The notes under the pieces: generated by a model
Told to the model about the DNA's origin: nothing
Seen by the model: the letters and a program-made list of their open reading frames with translations, nothing else
The model's database searches: none
Part shown: positions 9,030 to 17,582 of the stretch, piece by piece
How the letters are laid out: every line of letters begins with the position of its first letter
Numbering within the stretch: position 1 is the stretch's first letter
Position numbers and translations under genes: made by a program
From: Pyxidicoccus caerfyrddinensis
GTDB lineage: Bacteria > Myxococcota > Myxococcia > Myxococcales > Myxococcaceae
NCBI RefSeq assembly: GCF_010894405.1
Contig: NZ_JAAIYA010000019.1
Coordinates: 156,163 to 220,162, forward strand
Length of the DNA stretch: 64,000 nucleotides
Direction: 5' to 3'

Positions 9030-9973
9030 GACCCGCGTCCATGCTGCTCCCGGCGCGACGGTGGGCGGTGCTCGCGGCGGCGGTGTGCCTGCTTGCGGCC
9101 ACGCGTGCCGGCGCGCAGCCGGTGCGGTGCAATGCCGAGGTGGACCAGGCTCTCGCACGCGCTAATGGCGCGCCGCAGAAGGACGTCGCCGCCGAGTTGG
9201 ACAAGGCCCTGGCCGTGCTCGACAAGGCTGTGGGTGACGATGAGTCCGCCGAATGCCACCGACTCCTGGGATTCGCGCTCAAGTGGCGAGCGCACGTGGG
9301 AAGGCTGCCGGAAGGCGCCCAGCGAGGCCTCCTCCGCTTCGCGCTCACCCAGCTCGAGCTGGCCATCGAGAAGGACCCGGGCGACGTGCGCGCGTGGGAG
9401 CTCAAGGCGGAGGTCGAGGAGGAACTCGGGCTCTACCTGGAGGGTGCGGGCACCTACAACGCGCTGGCATGGGCGCGGCCGAAGCACCCCTTCGCCCGCG
9501 GCGCGCGCGTGCGGCTGCTGGTGAAGGCCGGGAAGTTGGAAGAGGCCCTCGCTGCCGCGCGCGAGTGGGTGGCCGCGCAGCCGAACGACTGGGAGGCGCA
9601 CCTCGGGCTCGGACTTCGCCTGGAGGCCCTCGGTCAGACGGAGGAGGCGATTGCCGCGTACTCGCGCGCCACCGCGCTCGACGAGGGCATCGACACCGCG
9701 CCTCTCGCCTTGGGCGCGCTGCTCGCGCGGCTGGGCCGGTGGAAGGAAGCCGAGGCGGCCTTCGAGAAGGTGGCCGCCGTCGAGTACCTCCTCGGCTGGT
9801 ACAGCCAGGGCGTGTGCCGGGTGAAGCAGGGGGACGCGAAGGGTGCACGCGCCTGGGTGACGAAGCTGGGGAGCGAGGATGGTGGTGGGGCGCTCGCCCG
9901 TCGACTGAAAGCGCTCATCAAGTCACCGGGCACCTCGCCCGTGCTGGGACTGCCCGCGTATGCGGAGCCGTGA
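9026..9973 (+). CDS. Exported TPR protein
   Basis: 315 aa from GTG 9026 (alternative ATG 9041). A hydrophobic stretch near residues 13-30 ending in RAGA looks like a signal peptide. The rest consists of tetratricopeptide-like helix pairs, clearest around EAHLGLGLRLEALGQTEEAIAAYSRA, so it should be a protein-binding scaffold in the periplasm. The start overlaps the stop of the papain-like gene, so the pair probably acts together, perhaps with this protein binding or restraining the peptidase. Confidence 0.7.
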   Translation: MRPASMLLPARRWAVLAAAVCLLAATRAGAQPVRCNAEVDQALARANGAPQKDVAAELDKALAVLDKAVGDDESAECHRLLGFALKWRAHVGRLPEGAQRGLLRFALTQLELAIEKDPGDVRAWELKAEVEEELGLYLEGAGTYNALAWARPKHPFARGARVRLLVKAGKLEEALAAAREWVAAQPNDWEAHLGLGLRLEALGQTEEAIAAYSRATALDEGIDTAPLALGALLARLGRWKEAEAAFEKVAAVEYLLGWYSQGVCRVKQGDAKGARAWVTKLGSEDGGGALARRLKALIKSPGTSPVLGLPAYAEP

Positions 9974-10166
9974 TGCCCCGACTACGGCTATCGCTTCGGC
10001 ACCACCAGTTGCGTGACGCCCGGGCCCACCCAGCGCCACCCGCTCCGTGTTGGTCATGCGACCGGCGCAGGGCAGGAGGCGTGCCGAGCATCCATCAACG
10101 CCGGGCCCTCTGGCGGCGCCACGCACCTCCGCGTACGCTTCTGGGATAACGCGGGGGATGTCAATT

Positions 10167-10697
10167 ATGGCAGTGTCGAAGCAGGGTATTTGCGGAACGC
10201 ACATCGCTGTCGCGCTGATGGTGCTCTTCTTTCCGAGGATTTCGCGAGGGGATGAGCCTCGGCGACCTGACTTTTACATCGTGTTCCGCGACTGCCAGTC
10301 TATTGGTGTGGGGCCAAGCGGCGGCAGCGTGAAGACCATGGATGCTCCAGAGAGCTCCCTTGCATGCTGGCGACGCTCTGAAAAAGTCCCCTGCATCATG
10401 ACGAGCGGCGAGGAGCAAAAGGAAATCATATTCACTGTAGATGCTGACATTCCGCCGCTCTTGACGCTAGTTCAGGGCGAGCATGCGGGAGATTTTGTAG
10501 CTGTCGATACTGTGCAGCACACTGCGACCCTTCTTACTCGGGTACTTCTGGGGGGCAGTGGCGTCGTTGCAAAGGTTTGCTCTGGCGTGTTCGCCACGGC
10601 ATTCGAGGTTGACCAGATAAAGTTCGAGCAGGAGACGCCAGCGCCGAAGAGTGAGAAGCGTACCAAGTCCACTGTTCGACGGACGCAGGCCCAGTGA
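10167..10697 (+). CDS. Exported hypothetical protein, low GC
   Basis: 176 aa from ATG 10167, chosen because GGGGGA lies 8 nt upstream; ATG 10158 is too close to that site. Residues 1-30 look like a signal peptide (HIAVALMVLFFPRISRG). Two Cys pairs in the mature part could form disulfides. The C-terminus is basic (KSEKRTKSTVRRTQAQ). No family is recognised. GC is lower than the neighbours. It converges on the 10782-11804 gene. Confidence 0.55.
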   Translation: MAVSKQGICGTHIAVALMVLFFPRISRGDEPRRPDFYIVFRDCQSIGVGPSGGSVKTMDAPESSLACWRRSEKVPCIMTSGEEQKEIIFTVDADIPPLLTLVQGEHAGDFVAVDTVQHTATLLTRVLLGGSGVVAKVCSGVFATAFEVDQIKFEQETPAPKSEKRTKSTVRRTQAQ

Positions 10698-10781
10698 GGC
10701 TTGGAGGGGCGGGTCACACAGCGCCCAGGGGGCGGAAGTCCGCTCAGGGGCCGCCGGTCTGAGAAGAGGCATTTCTCGGGC

Positions 10782-11804
10782 TCATCCCCCCGGCCACGCG
10801 GCGTACCAGCAGCTGCCCTGGCCATCACCGCGGAGCGCGACGGGCACCTGGTGGGCGTCCGGCGGGCGCGGACTGCCACCCCAGCAGGTGACGCGGTACA
10901 CGCGCTCGAGTCCCACGGCGGCGTGCACCTCCGCCAACGGGTGCCAGTCCCCGTCCGCGAGGAGCGCCCGGAGGTGCTCGGCCACCGCGCGCAGGTCCTC
11001 GACGGGCTCGTCCTGGAGCACGGGAGGGAGCGCCTCGGGGGCTGGCCCCGGCGGCGCTGCAGGTGCTGGCCGATCCACAGTGGCCGCCATGCCGAAGAGG
11101 CCGAGTTGCTCAACGTGGAGCATGGGCGGTACCGGCCGGTCATCCACCACGGGCGGCGAACGGGCAGGGGGCACGGGCGGGGCTGGCGGCTCCTCGCGGC
11201 CCGGCGCGACCACGGGGAGCTCAGCGGGCACCGGGTACACCTCGGGCCGCCAGATGCCGTTGCGGGCCAGCCGCGCCCGCTCGCGTAGCTCCGGCAGCAG
11301 CCCCACGTCCACGGGCGCTAGGCGCTGCGCGGGTGCGGCCGGCAGCGGCTCGAACACCTGCACCTCCTCCAGCCACCACGCCACGGTGCCTCGGCTTTCG
11401 ACGCCGCAGGGCCACCACCACGCGTCCCGGCCGAAGGCCCGGGAGTCGTTGCCGACGGTGGACACCTCGGCGAGCCGGGCCACGGCCACGTAGCAGCCAG
11501 CCGGGAGGACGTCGCCCGCGGGCGCCTCCAGGCCGTGCGCCTTGCGCAGCCACTCCACGGCAGCCGCGTCGTACTCGCGCGTCGCGTAGATGGCGAGCCA
11601 GCACCCCAGCACCGCGTCTGGCGGGAGGACGGAGTGCCTCCGCTCCGGGACGCCAGCGCGTGCCGGCTCCACGTCCTGGACGAAGACGCTCCACATGCCG
11701 TGATGGGTAAGGGCCCACGTCCACGGCCGGGCGAGGGGAAGGTGGAAGACGCCGCGTCCCTCGCGTGTGTAGCGGTAGGGGCCTCCGAGGCGCGCGCAGG
11801 TCAT
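10782..11804 (-). CDS. Hypothetical protein, ASCH/PUA-like start, Pro-rich linker
   Basis: 340 aa. Residues 1-180 include GCWLAIYATREYDAAAVEWL and LPAGCYVAVARLAEV, a pattern resembling ASCH/PUA-type small beta barrels in phage proteins (weak recall). Residues 205-260 are Pro/Val-rich. The end reads LLADGDWHPLAEVHAAVGLERVYRVTCWGG, as in winged-helix segments. It starts at the ATG that overlaps the stop of the 42-codon gene at 11801-11929 (ATGA). GGAGG lies 10 nt upstream. It is probably part of the phage-derived gene set. Confidence 0.5.
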   Translation of the reverse strand: MTCARLGGPYRYTREGRGVFHLPLARPWTWALTHHGMWSVFVQDVEPARAGVPERRHSVLPPDAVLGCWLAIYATREYDAAAVEWLRKAHGLEAPAGDVLPAGCYVAVARLAEVSTVGNDSRAFGRDAWWWPCGVESRGTVAWWLEEVQVFEPLPAAPAQRLAPVDVGLLPELRERARLARNGIWRPEVYPVPAELPVVAPGREEPPAPPVPPARSPPVVDDRPVPPMLHVEQLGLFGMAATVDRPAPAAPPGPAPEALPPVLQDEPVEDLRAVAEHLRALLADGDWHPLAEVHAAVGLERVYRVTCWGGSPRPPDAHQVPVALRGDGQGSCWYAAWPGG

Positions 11805-11929
11805 GGCCGGAAGTCCTCCGGACAGACCGGGCGCTCGGAGTCGGCGCGGGCCCGTCCGACGATGGCGACGCCCGCGCCCAGCAGTGCGGCAGTGATGAGG
11901 AACAGGACCCGACGGACGCGATGGCTCAT
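11801..11929 (-). CDS. Small membrane protein (42 aa) coupled to the next gene
   Basis: 42 aa. A basic start (SHRVRRV) precedes one hydrophobic segment, about residues 8-26 (LFLITAALLGAGVAIVG), then a polar tail with one Cys ending DFRP. It could be a single-pass membrane protein or a short exported peptide. GAGG lies 5 nt before ATG 11929. Its TGA overlaps the ATG of the 340-aa gene by 4 nt, which strongly supports that it is translated. Function unknown. Confidence 0.55.
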   Translation of the reverse strand: MSHRVRRVLFLITAALLGAGVAIVGRARADSERPVCPEDFRP

Positions 11930-12011
11930 GGGCACCTCACGGATTGCGGAAAGAAGCGCGGGCGGCCCATGCCGTACCGCCCGCGCGCACGTCAGGGGGC
12001 TACGGCCGCCG

Positions 12012-13685
12012 TCACTCGAAGCAGGTGGAGTCGGACCAGAGCGGCCGGCCCTCCACCACGGTGAGACAGGACTTGAGCGAGGGGAGTGCCTCGGCGGGCA
12101 CCGCGAAGGGGTCCGCGTTGGCGACGAAGAACGTCGCGCTCTTCCCTCGCGTCAGGGTGCCCAGGTACGGCAGCAGGCGCGCCTTGGCGGCCTCACGCGT
12201 GTAGGCGCCCAGCACCTGCGCGCGGGTGAGCGCCTCGCTGGGCCGGTACGGGCTCAGCGTCGCGAGGTAGAGCCCGAGCCATGGGTTGGGGGCGGCCGGG
12301 CCGAAGGCGTCCGAGGCGAGGGCCAGGGGGATGCCCTGCTCCACGAGGATACGCAGGGGCTGCGCGTGCTCGTACAGCTCGGACGCATTCCGCTCCCGCA
12401 TCATCGCCCCGATGAGCACCAGGTGCGTCGGGTTCTGCACCACCGTCACCCCGAGCGCCTTCGTCCGCTTCACCTGGCCCGGCTGAGCCATGTCGAAGTG
12501 CTCGATGGACACCTTCCCCCTCCAGTCCACATCCGGGCGAGCCTCCAACCGGGAGAGCGTCTGCTCAATGCCGGCGTCGCCGATGGCGTGCACCAGCAGC
12601 TGCCCGCCCCGCGCCAGCGTGTCCTCGAGCGCCCAGTCGAGCTGCACGTCCGTCAGGTTGCGCAGCCCGACATCCCCGCCGAAGCCTGCCGGGCACGTCT
12701 CCGGGGCGAGGTACGGCACGGACACGTGCGCGCTGCACGCTACGTGGGTGCCGTCCGAGAACACCTTGCGGCGCACCTCCCCGTCCGGCCCCGGCGCGCA
12801 CTGCTGGCCCGCCGAGGTGATGATGCATACCGGCTGGAACGCGTTGGGCCTGGGGAGCGCGCGGCGGATGCGCTCGGCTCGCTCCTCGCCGAAGACGAAG
12901 CGCACGTCCGACGTGAGCGTGGTGCCGTAGGCCAAGCCGCCCTGGTCGTAGTAGTCGTACTGCGCGACGTACTCAGCGTCGGAGATGCGCCGGGAGAGCT
13001 GCTCCACTGCGGGCAGCACGGCGAACTCCTGGAGGACGCCCGTCAGCCGTCCGAGCTCGTCACGCCCCAGCCATCCGCCGTAGGGGTTGGGCTGGTAGTC
13101 GCGGAGCCCCGCCTCGTCGAGCGCCGCCGAATTGATCGCCTGGGCGTGCCCGCTCCACTCCAGTCCATACACCGGATGCGCGGTGGTGGCCGCGTCGAGC
13201 AGCGCACGCGCCGTGACGCCCTGCGCGTTGAGGCTCGCATAGAGGCCGGCGCCATAGAAGACGACGATGGGCGTGCCGGGCGGCACATGCGCGGCCCGCT
13301 CCGCCACGAGCTGCTGCACCTCGGTGGCCGAGGGCCCGGGGCCGGGCGCCCAGGTGTTGGGGTCCGCGCCCACCACCCATTCGGGCCGGACGAGCTGCGC
13401 CACGTGGCTGTGCCCGTCGATGAGGCCGGGAAGCACCACGCGCTCACCGAGACTGACGCGGCAATACCCGTGGCTCGCTAGGCGCTCCACGCCGCGAGCG
13501 GGCCCGACAGCGACGACACGGCCAGAGCGCAGGAGCAGCGCTTCCGCGAACACCGGGGCGTCCACCTCGCCCGTCCAGATGCGGCCGTACACGACGGTGT
13601 CGCGAGTGCCGCAGGACGTCAGCGTGTCCGCAGGGGAACTGCTGGGCACGGCGCTCAACAACGACAACAACAACGGCATCAACAT
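12012..13685 (-). CDS. Exported amidohydrolase (YtcJ-like, Amidohydro_3)
   Basis: 557 aa from ATG 13685, with TAGGAG 7 nt upstream. Residues 1-19 are a signal peptide. The fold signatures of metal-dependent amidohydrolases are clear: LPGLIDGHSHV (metal HxH, with S between), a long central barrel with HAIGDAGI and SIEHFDMA, and LALASDAFGP near the end. The closest class should be the YtcJ-type predicted amidohydrolases, which hydrolyse C-N bonds of unknown substrates. Six or more Cys in the mature part fit an extracytoplasmic location. It is cargo relative to the phage genes around it. Confidence 0.8.
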   Translation of the reverse strand: MLMPLLLSLLSAVPSSSPADTLTSCGTRDTVVYGRIWTGEVDAPVFAEALLLRSGRVVAVGPARGVERLASHGYCRVSLGERVVLPGLIDGHSHVAQLVRPEWVVGADPNTWAPGPGPSATEVQQLVAERAAHVPPGTPIVVFYGAGLYASLNAQGVTARALLDAATTAHPVYGLEWSGHAQAINSAALDEAGLRDYQPNPYGGWLGRDELGRLTGVLQEFAVLPAVEQLSRRISDAEYVAQYDYYDQGGLAYGTTLTSDVRFVFGEERAERIRRALPRPNAFQPVCIITSAGQQCAPGPDGEVRRKVFSDGTHVACSAHVSVPYLAPETCPAGFGGDVGLRNLTDVQLDWALEDTLARGGQLLVHAIGDAGIEQTLSRLEARPDVDWRGKVSIEHFDMAQPGQVKRTKALGVTVVQNPTHLVLIGAMMRERNASELYEHAQPLRILVEQGIPLALASDAFGPAAPNPWLGLYLATLSPYRPSEALTRAQVLGAYTREAAKARLLPYLGTLTRGKSATFFVANADPFAVPAEALPSLKSCLTVVEGRPLWSDSTCFE

Positions 13686-13811
13686 ACGGTGACTCCTACT
13701 GGGGACTGCGGGCTGGGCCGAGACCGCGTGCCGGAGTTGCACCGGCGCGCACGGGGTGACGTGCGCTGCTGCTCCGCGGTGGTGCCGGATGCGTTCCGGC
13801 GAGGGGGCGGG

Positions 13812-14087
13812 CTACGCCGGGCGGAACGGCTCGCCGTCGTGCTCGGCGACGCGGGCCAGCATGGCCACGTAGTTGCCACCGTCGGTCAGCGCAATCAGCG
13901 CGGCGACGGAGTCACCGCGGGCCTGCGCGTGCTCCGCCTGGGCGAGGTGCCGCTTCAGCTCCAGCCAGAGGTCGGCCGGCTGCGCATCGAGGAACGCTTC
14001 CCCGGGCCCGCGCTCCGGTACCTTCGCGTCCAACCTCTCCGCCATGCGCTGCGTGTGCTTCACCAGGTGCGGCCACTTCGTGTCCAT
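13812..14087 (-). CDS. Small hypothetical phage-type protein
   Basis: 91 aa from ATG 14087 (GGAGG 4 nt upstream; ATG 14102 would add five residues). Predicted helical and acidic, with PADLWLELKRHLAQAEHAQARGDSVAALIALTDGGNY resembling small phage proteins of the early region. No signal peptide. It is the last gene downstream of bet on the same strand, behind a region of strong hairpins. Confidence 0.45.
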   Translation of the reverse strand: MDTKWPHLVKHTQRMAERLDAKVPERGPGEAFLDAQPADLWLELKRHLAQAEHAQARGDSVAALIALTDGGNYVAMLARVAEHDGEPFRPA

Positions 14088-14117
14088 GCATCCTCCGGGC
14101 ATGTTGCGAGAGAAAGA

Positions 14118-14159
14118 GCGGGCCCGGCCCAGTCAGGGGGGAAACCGAGCCGGGCCCGC
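14118..14159. terminator. Inverted repeat, possible terminator
   Basis: GCGGGCCCGGC at 14118-14128 and GCCGGGCCCGC at 14149-14159 are perfect 11-bp complements with a 20-nt spacer. It lies in the gap between bet and the 13812-14087 gene. There is no T tract, as is usual for such high-GC DNA. Confidence 0.4.
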
Positions 14160-14193
14160 GGTGGCGCACGACGAGCGCGCCGTGAAGGACTGC

Positions 14194-14218
14194 CCCGCCG
14201 GGCCCAATGCCCGGCGGG
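14194..14218. terminator. Strong stem-loop, probable terminator after bet
   Basis: CCCGCCGGGC (14194-14203), loop CCAAT, GCCCGGCGGG (14209-14218): a perfect 10-bp stem with a 5-nt loop. A third, imperfect hairpin (CCCCGC at 14290-14295 with GCGGGG at 14306-14311) lies nearer the bet stop. Three hairpins in 295 bases suggest transcription ends here. Confidence 0.5.
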
Positions 14219-14382
14219 TGTGGAGGTGAGCAGGGTTGATCGGCCCAGCCGGAGCAACTGCTGCTGGCCCGCCCACCACCACGAGAAGGCCCCGCCCAGC
14301 CGGGCGCGGGGTGCCGCCAGAAGGCGGCGAGTGCGCGAGCGTGGAGCTGGGGCCGCAGCTCCACCTACTCCGCGCGTGAGGC

Positions 14383-15444
14383 TCAGCCGTCCGAGCCCGG
14401 CTCCGGCGCGGCGTCCTGCTGCAGGGGCACGCGGCAGCGCAACTCCGATTCGGCCTCCAGGAGGGCGAGGTTCTCCCGCATGGCCTTGGCCCAGCGTGCC
14501 CTCGGCTGCTCCTGGAGCTTCTCGTTCGCCATGTCGATGGTCTCGCTCAGCTCCGCGTCGGACAGCTCCGAGGCCGCCTTCCCCTTGTAGGGACCGAAGG
14601 CCACCACGGTGGAGGGACGGGGCGCGGCGGATGCCTGGGCGGCCGGAGCCTTCTCCTCCACGCGCTTCAGCATGGGCGCCGCCTCGGGCGCCTTCGCACT
14701 CACCGGCTGCGCCAGCTCCAGCGCCTCGCGGGTGGACGTCTTCGCGGGGAGCGCAGTGGCAGGGGCGGCCCGCGTGGCCTGTGCCGGCGCCGCCTGCGCG
14801 GGCGGGGTGGTGGACTGCGCCTCCTGCTCGGGCACCTCCCCAGCCTCGTCGGCGGGCAGTTCCTCGCGGACGTACAGGCCGCCGAAGGCCTCCGGGTACG
14901 CCTTGCGCAGGGCCGCCACGCGCGCGCACTTCTCAATCATCGTCGTGGGAATCTTGGCCCACAGCGGCGTCTGCTGGACGTAGCCGCTGAAGTCCAGCCA
15001 CACGACGACGGGCAGCTTCCCGTCGCGCACCACGCGGGACCAGGCCCCCACCAGGGAGCCCTTCCGCTTCGCCGGATTGAAGCGGTGCACCACCTCGCCC
15101 TTGCCCTGGTCCACGATGATTTCGTCCTCGGCGAACACCGCGCTCGCCTGGAGGCCGCGGAAGTCCGGGAAGCGCTCCGCGCGGGCGAGCATGCCGGCCT
15201 CGGAGGGCTGGAACTCGTGCTTCGTCACCCAGTTGGGGCGCTCGCGGTTGCCGATGTTGAGCCGACGCGCGACGCAGAAGGCTTCCTTGAGCAGCGGGTC
15301 CAGGCCGCTGCGCTTGCACTGCTCCAGGAAGAGGGCGAACTCGTCCTCGCTGATGCCCTTGGGGCAGATGGTGCGCCGAATCAACTCCCGGCGCTCCGAC
15401 GTCCAGCCACTGCTGTTGTTGCCCGGCACGTTCCCGTCAGCCAT
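14383..15444 (-). CDS. bet: Phage recombination protein Bet (RecT family)
   Basis: 353 aa. Residues 10-190 are a Bet/RecT single-strand annealing domain: LIRRTICPKGISEDEFALFLEQ, then GLDPLLKEAFCVARR, and PLWAKIPTTMIEKCARVAALR. The protein promotes annealing of complementary strands at double-strand ends during phage recombination and normally works with a 5'-3' exonuclease, which I do not see nearby. Residues 200-300 are an Ala/Pro-rich linker and the C-terminus a small helical tail (YKGKAASELSDAELSETI). ATG 15444 has AGGGGAG about 8 nt upstream, better spacing than ATG 15450. It follows the 68-aa gene directly. Confidence 0.9.
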   Translation of the reverse strand: MADGNVPGNNSSGWTSERRELIRRTICPKGISEDEFALFLEQCKRSGLDPLLKEAFCVARRLNIGNRERPNWVTKHEFQPSEAGMLARAERFPDFRGLQASAVFAEDEIIVDQGKGEVVHRFNPAKRKGSLVGAWSRVVRDGKLPVVVWLDFSGYVQQTPLWAKIPTTMIEKCARVAALRKAYPEAFGGLYVREELPADEAGEVPEQEAQSTTPPAQAAPAQATRAAPATALPAKTSTREALELAQPVSAKAPEAAPMLKRVEEKAPAAQASAAPRPSTVVAFGPYKGKAASELSDAELSETIDMANEKLQEQPRARWAKAMRENLALLEAESELRCRVPLQQDAAPEPGSDG

Positions 15445-15457
15445 GGTCATACTCCCC

Positions 15458-15664
15458 TCAGTCCTCGTAGCGCTCGCCGGCTTCCTGCTCAGCGCGGCGC
15501 AGCAGTTCGCGTAGCTCGGCGGTCCACTCGTCCGCCGCGTCGTCCCACTCCAGGTCCCCGGCCCTGTGCCGTCCCTCGTGCCGGTCCTCGCGCTCGCACA
15601 GCACCCATGACTTCTCCGGGTGCTCCGTGAATGCGTGACAGAGGTAGAAGAAGGTCGAAGGCAA
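15458..15664 (-). CDS. Small phage-type protein with a Cys/His motif
   Basis: 68 aa from TTG 15664, with GCGAGG 5 nt upstream. The segment VLCEREDRHEGRHRAGDLEW has one Cys and two His in a spacing seen in small phage proteins that may bind zinc; the rest is a charged helix (ELRELLRRAEQEAGERYED). Its stop is 13 nt from the bet start, so they share a transcript. Confidence 0.45.
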   Translation of the reverse strand: MPSTFFYLCHAFTEHPEKSWVLCEREDRHEGRHRAGDLEWDDAADEWTAELRELLRRAEQEAGERYED

Positions 15665-15707
15665 TGGAACCTCGCAAGTTCCATTGGGTACACCCTACGT
15701 CTGACAT

Positions 15708-16106
15708 TCATTGTGTCTCGCGCTCTTGCGCGTTGAGCGCCGCGACGCCCGCCGCCCACTTCGCCTTGAGGGCCCACCACGACTCCACGTCGAGGAAGGA
15801 CAGCAGGGCCACCTCGCTCGCGCGGAGCGCCACCGCCTCACTGCGGTAGCGCGTCACCGCGCTCTGCTCCTCGTGCCACAGGTGCTGTGTCGCCCGAGTG
15901 CCGTCGGGCGTCAGGCGGGCGCGCGCGTCCTGGGCGGCGCGGAGTGCCTCCATGGCCTGCGCCTGGCGCGCCGGCAGGGCCGCTGCCTCGGCCATGGCCT
16001 TTCGGATGGCCTCCACCTGCTCCGGCCTCCACCACGCCGTCAGGCCGCGAAGACGGCGGCACACGTCGCCCAACTCGCCCACGGGCTCAGGAGTCGCGCA
16101 TGTCAC
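15708..16106 (-). CDS. Coiled-coil hypothetical protein of the bet cluster
   Basis: 132 aa from GTG 16106, chosen because GGAGG lies 7 nt upstream. Mostly helical with Ala/Glu/Arg heptads (EAIRKAMAEAAALPARQAQAMEALRAA is representative), so probably a coiled-coil oligomer. No enzymatic motif. It sits between the C39-like gene and the small Cys/His gene on the same strand. Confidence 0.5.
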   Translation of the reverse strand: MTCATPEPVGELGDVCRRLRGLTAWWRPEQVEAIRKAMAEAAALPARQAQAMEALRAAQDARARLTPDGTRATQHLWHEEQSAVTRYRSEAVALRASEVALLSFLDVESWWALKAKWAAGVAALNAQERETQ

Positions 16107-16143
16107 GACGCGTCCTCCGAGCTCCGCTTCAGGGGCTGACCGT

Positions 16144-17073
16144 TCACGGCGACACCGCCCGTCCCTGCTCGCGGTAGTACTCAACGTCGGCCGGCCGAAG
16201 CGGGAAGCGCACCGCGTCCCAGACCTGGTGGTGCCCCTCGACTCGCCAGCCGTCGGCGTCCCACGCCGCAAGAGCGGCCTCGCGCGAAAGGACTCCGTCG
16301 ACCGGGCACAGCACCTGCTGGCCGTCCCACAGCACCCAGTGGCCGCTCCCGGCCTCGTGACGGAGCAGGATGAAGGCGCGACCGATGCGCGGAACGTCCG
16401 GCTCGCATGATGGGTCGAGGTCGAGCCCCGCGGCCTGGACTGCAATCCGAAGCCCGTACGCTCCGCACTCGCCCGTCCTCCCCATCAGCTCGCACACCGT
16501 CTCCACCGACTGCCCCGTGAGCATGGCGACGCAGGTTTGGCCGCACTGCGCTGGCTTCTGTGGATGCCACCGGAGCCGGCCCAGCGGACGGCGGGCCCGG
16601 TACCAGCGGCGCCAGTGGGGGTAGGCGGTGCGCCAGCCGAGCGCGACGGCCCCCACCCACCCGAATGCCGCTGCCAGTGCCACGAGCCCCAGCCAGGGCA
16701 GTAGCGCGCGGAGCTGCGCAGCGCGCGGGGAGCACTCCACGCGCACCGGCTCGCGCCCTTCCGCCTGCGCCTGCTCACGCTCCCGCGCGGACACCGAGTC
16801 CAGCTCGGCGCCGTACAGCAGCAGCGCGAGGGAGGCGGCCAGGGCCACCGCGCTGCGCAGCGACTCCCACGCGGGTGTGGCACCCAGCGTCGCGCCGTAC
16901 TGGGCCACCACGGCACCCAACAGCAGCGCCCCGTAGACGGCGCGCTCCACGTGCCACGTGCGCAGCCCGGCAGCGTCGACGCGGGCCCCCAGGGCCAGCA
17001 ACGCCCGGCGCAGCCAGGGGCTCGGCTCCGCGCGCTCTTCGACTACTTGGCAAAGCTCCGCCAGCAGCGTCAT
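16144..17073 (-). CDS. Membrane-anchored C39-like cysteine peptidase domain protein
   Basis: 309 aa from ATG 17073, which has AGGAGG 5 nt upstream; TTG 17088 is less likely. Two or three hydrophobic segments lie near residues 45-60, 72-90 and 125-150, so it should be anchored in the inner membrane. The C-terminal domain has the papain-like order: Cys in CGQTCVAMLTG, His in GSGHWVLWDG, followed by a polar residue region (CPVDG). Similar domains occur in phage genomes with no proven role. Whether the domain cleaves a substrate or is a degraded binding module cannot be told from sequence. Confidence 0.6.
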   Translation of the reverse strand: MTLLAELCQVVEERAEPSPWLRRALLALGARVDAAGLRTWHVERAVYGALLLGAVVAQYGATLGATPAWESLRSAVALAASLALLLYGAELDSVSAREREQAQAEGREPVRVECSPRAAQLRALLPWLGLVALAAAFGWVGAVALGWRTAYPHWRRWYRARRPLGRLRWHPQKPAQCGQTCVAMLTGQSVETVCELMGRTGECGAYGLRIAVQAAGLDLDPSCEPDVPRIGRAFILLRHEAGSGHWVLWDGQQVLCPVDGVLSREAALAAWDADGWRVEGHHQVWDAVRFPLRPADVEYYREQGRAVSP

Positions 17074-17153
17074 GGACGCCTCCTGCAACCGGTGAGAGGG
17101 AAGGGGCCGGGATGCGCTCCCGGCGGGCGGCCTCGCGCAAGAGGCAGGGCAGC

Positions 17154-17366
17154 CTACGCGTCCGTCGGGTCGTTCTTCACCGCGAGCTGGAGCAGCTCGT
17201 AGAGCCCCTCAGGCCAGTCCTTCGGCTCGCCGTAGCACTCCACCGACGCCAACAGATCCTTCGCCAGGGCCCGGGGCCACTTCGCCGGACGCTGCTTCCG
17301 CTGCGGACCCTCGAAGAGGGAGTTCACCGCGTCCTGCTTCTCCTGTTCCGTCATCTCTCCAGCCAT
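17154..17366 (-). CDS. Small hypothetical protein at the head of the bet cluster
   Basis: 70 aa from ATG 17366, with AGGGGGC 5 nt upstream; the frame is open further upstream but without a good start. Helical and charged (GEMTEQEKQDAVNSLF, then DWPEGLYELLQLAVK). First gene of the minus-strand early cluster, divergent from the gene at 17583. Confidence 0.45.
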   Translation of the reverse strand: MAGEMTEQEKQDAVNSLFEGPQRKQRPAKWPRALAKDLLASVECYGEPKDWPEGLYELLQLAVKNDPTDA

Positions 17367-17473
17367 GTGCTGCCCCCTGGTTGCTGGTGCTGCGCCTCGA
17401 CGTCCTCGCGGCCCGTGCCGCTCGCGCCCGCCCGTCGTCCCTCTCCCTCCCGGGAGCCCCGTCCGTCCGCCGT

Positions 17474-17582
17474 CACTTCGGAAACAACTTATAAGCGCAA
17501 TGATAGCAGTTTGCAAGCGATTGGTTTACCGTATGCGAGCGTTGACCGGCACGCTGCCGGACGCCTACATGGAGGGATTCCC
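17474..17582 (+). promoter_or_regulatory. AT-rich divergent promoter region
   Basis: Between the divergent genes the sequence becomes AT-rich from 17478. On the plus strand TTGACC at 17541-17546 is followed after 17 nt by CTACAT, a partial -10, and the spacer holds a CCGGC...GCCGG inverted repeat. GGAGG at 17571 then serves GTG 17583. This is a candidate only; the start point is not established. Confidence 0.3.

Noticed and set aside
14060..14929. Minus-strand open frame overlapping bet
   Set aside because: Another frame over bet; the Bet domain fixes the correct frame.
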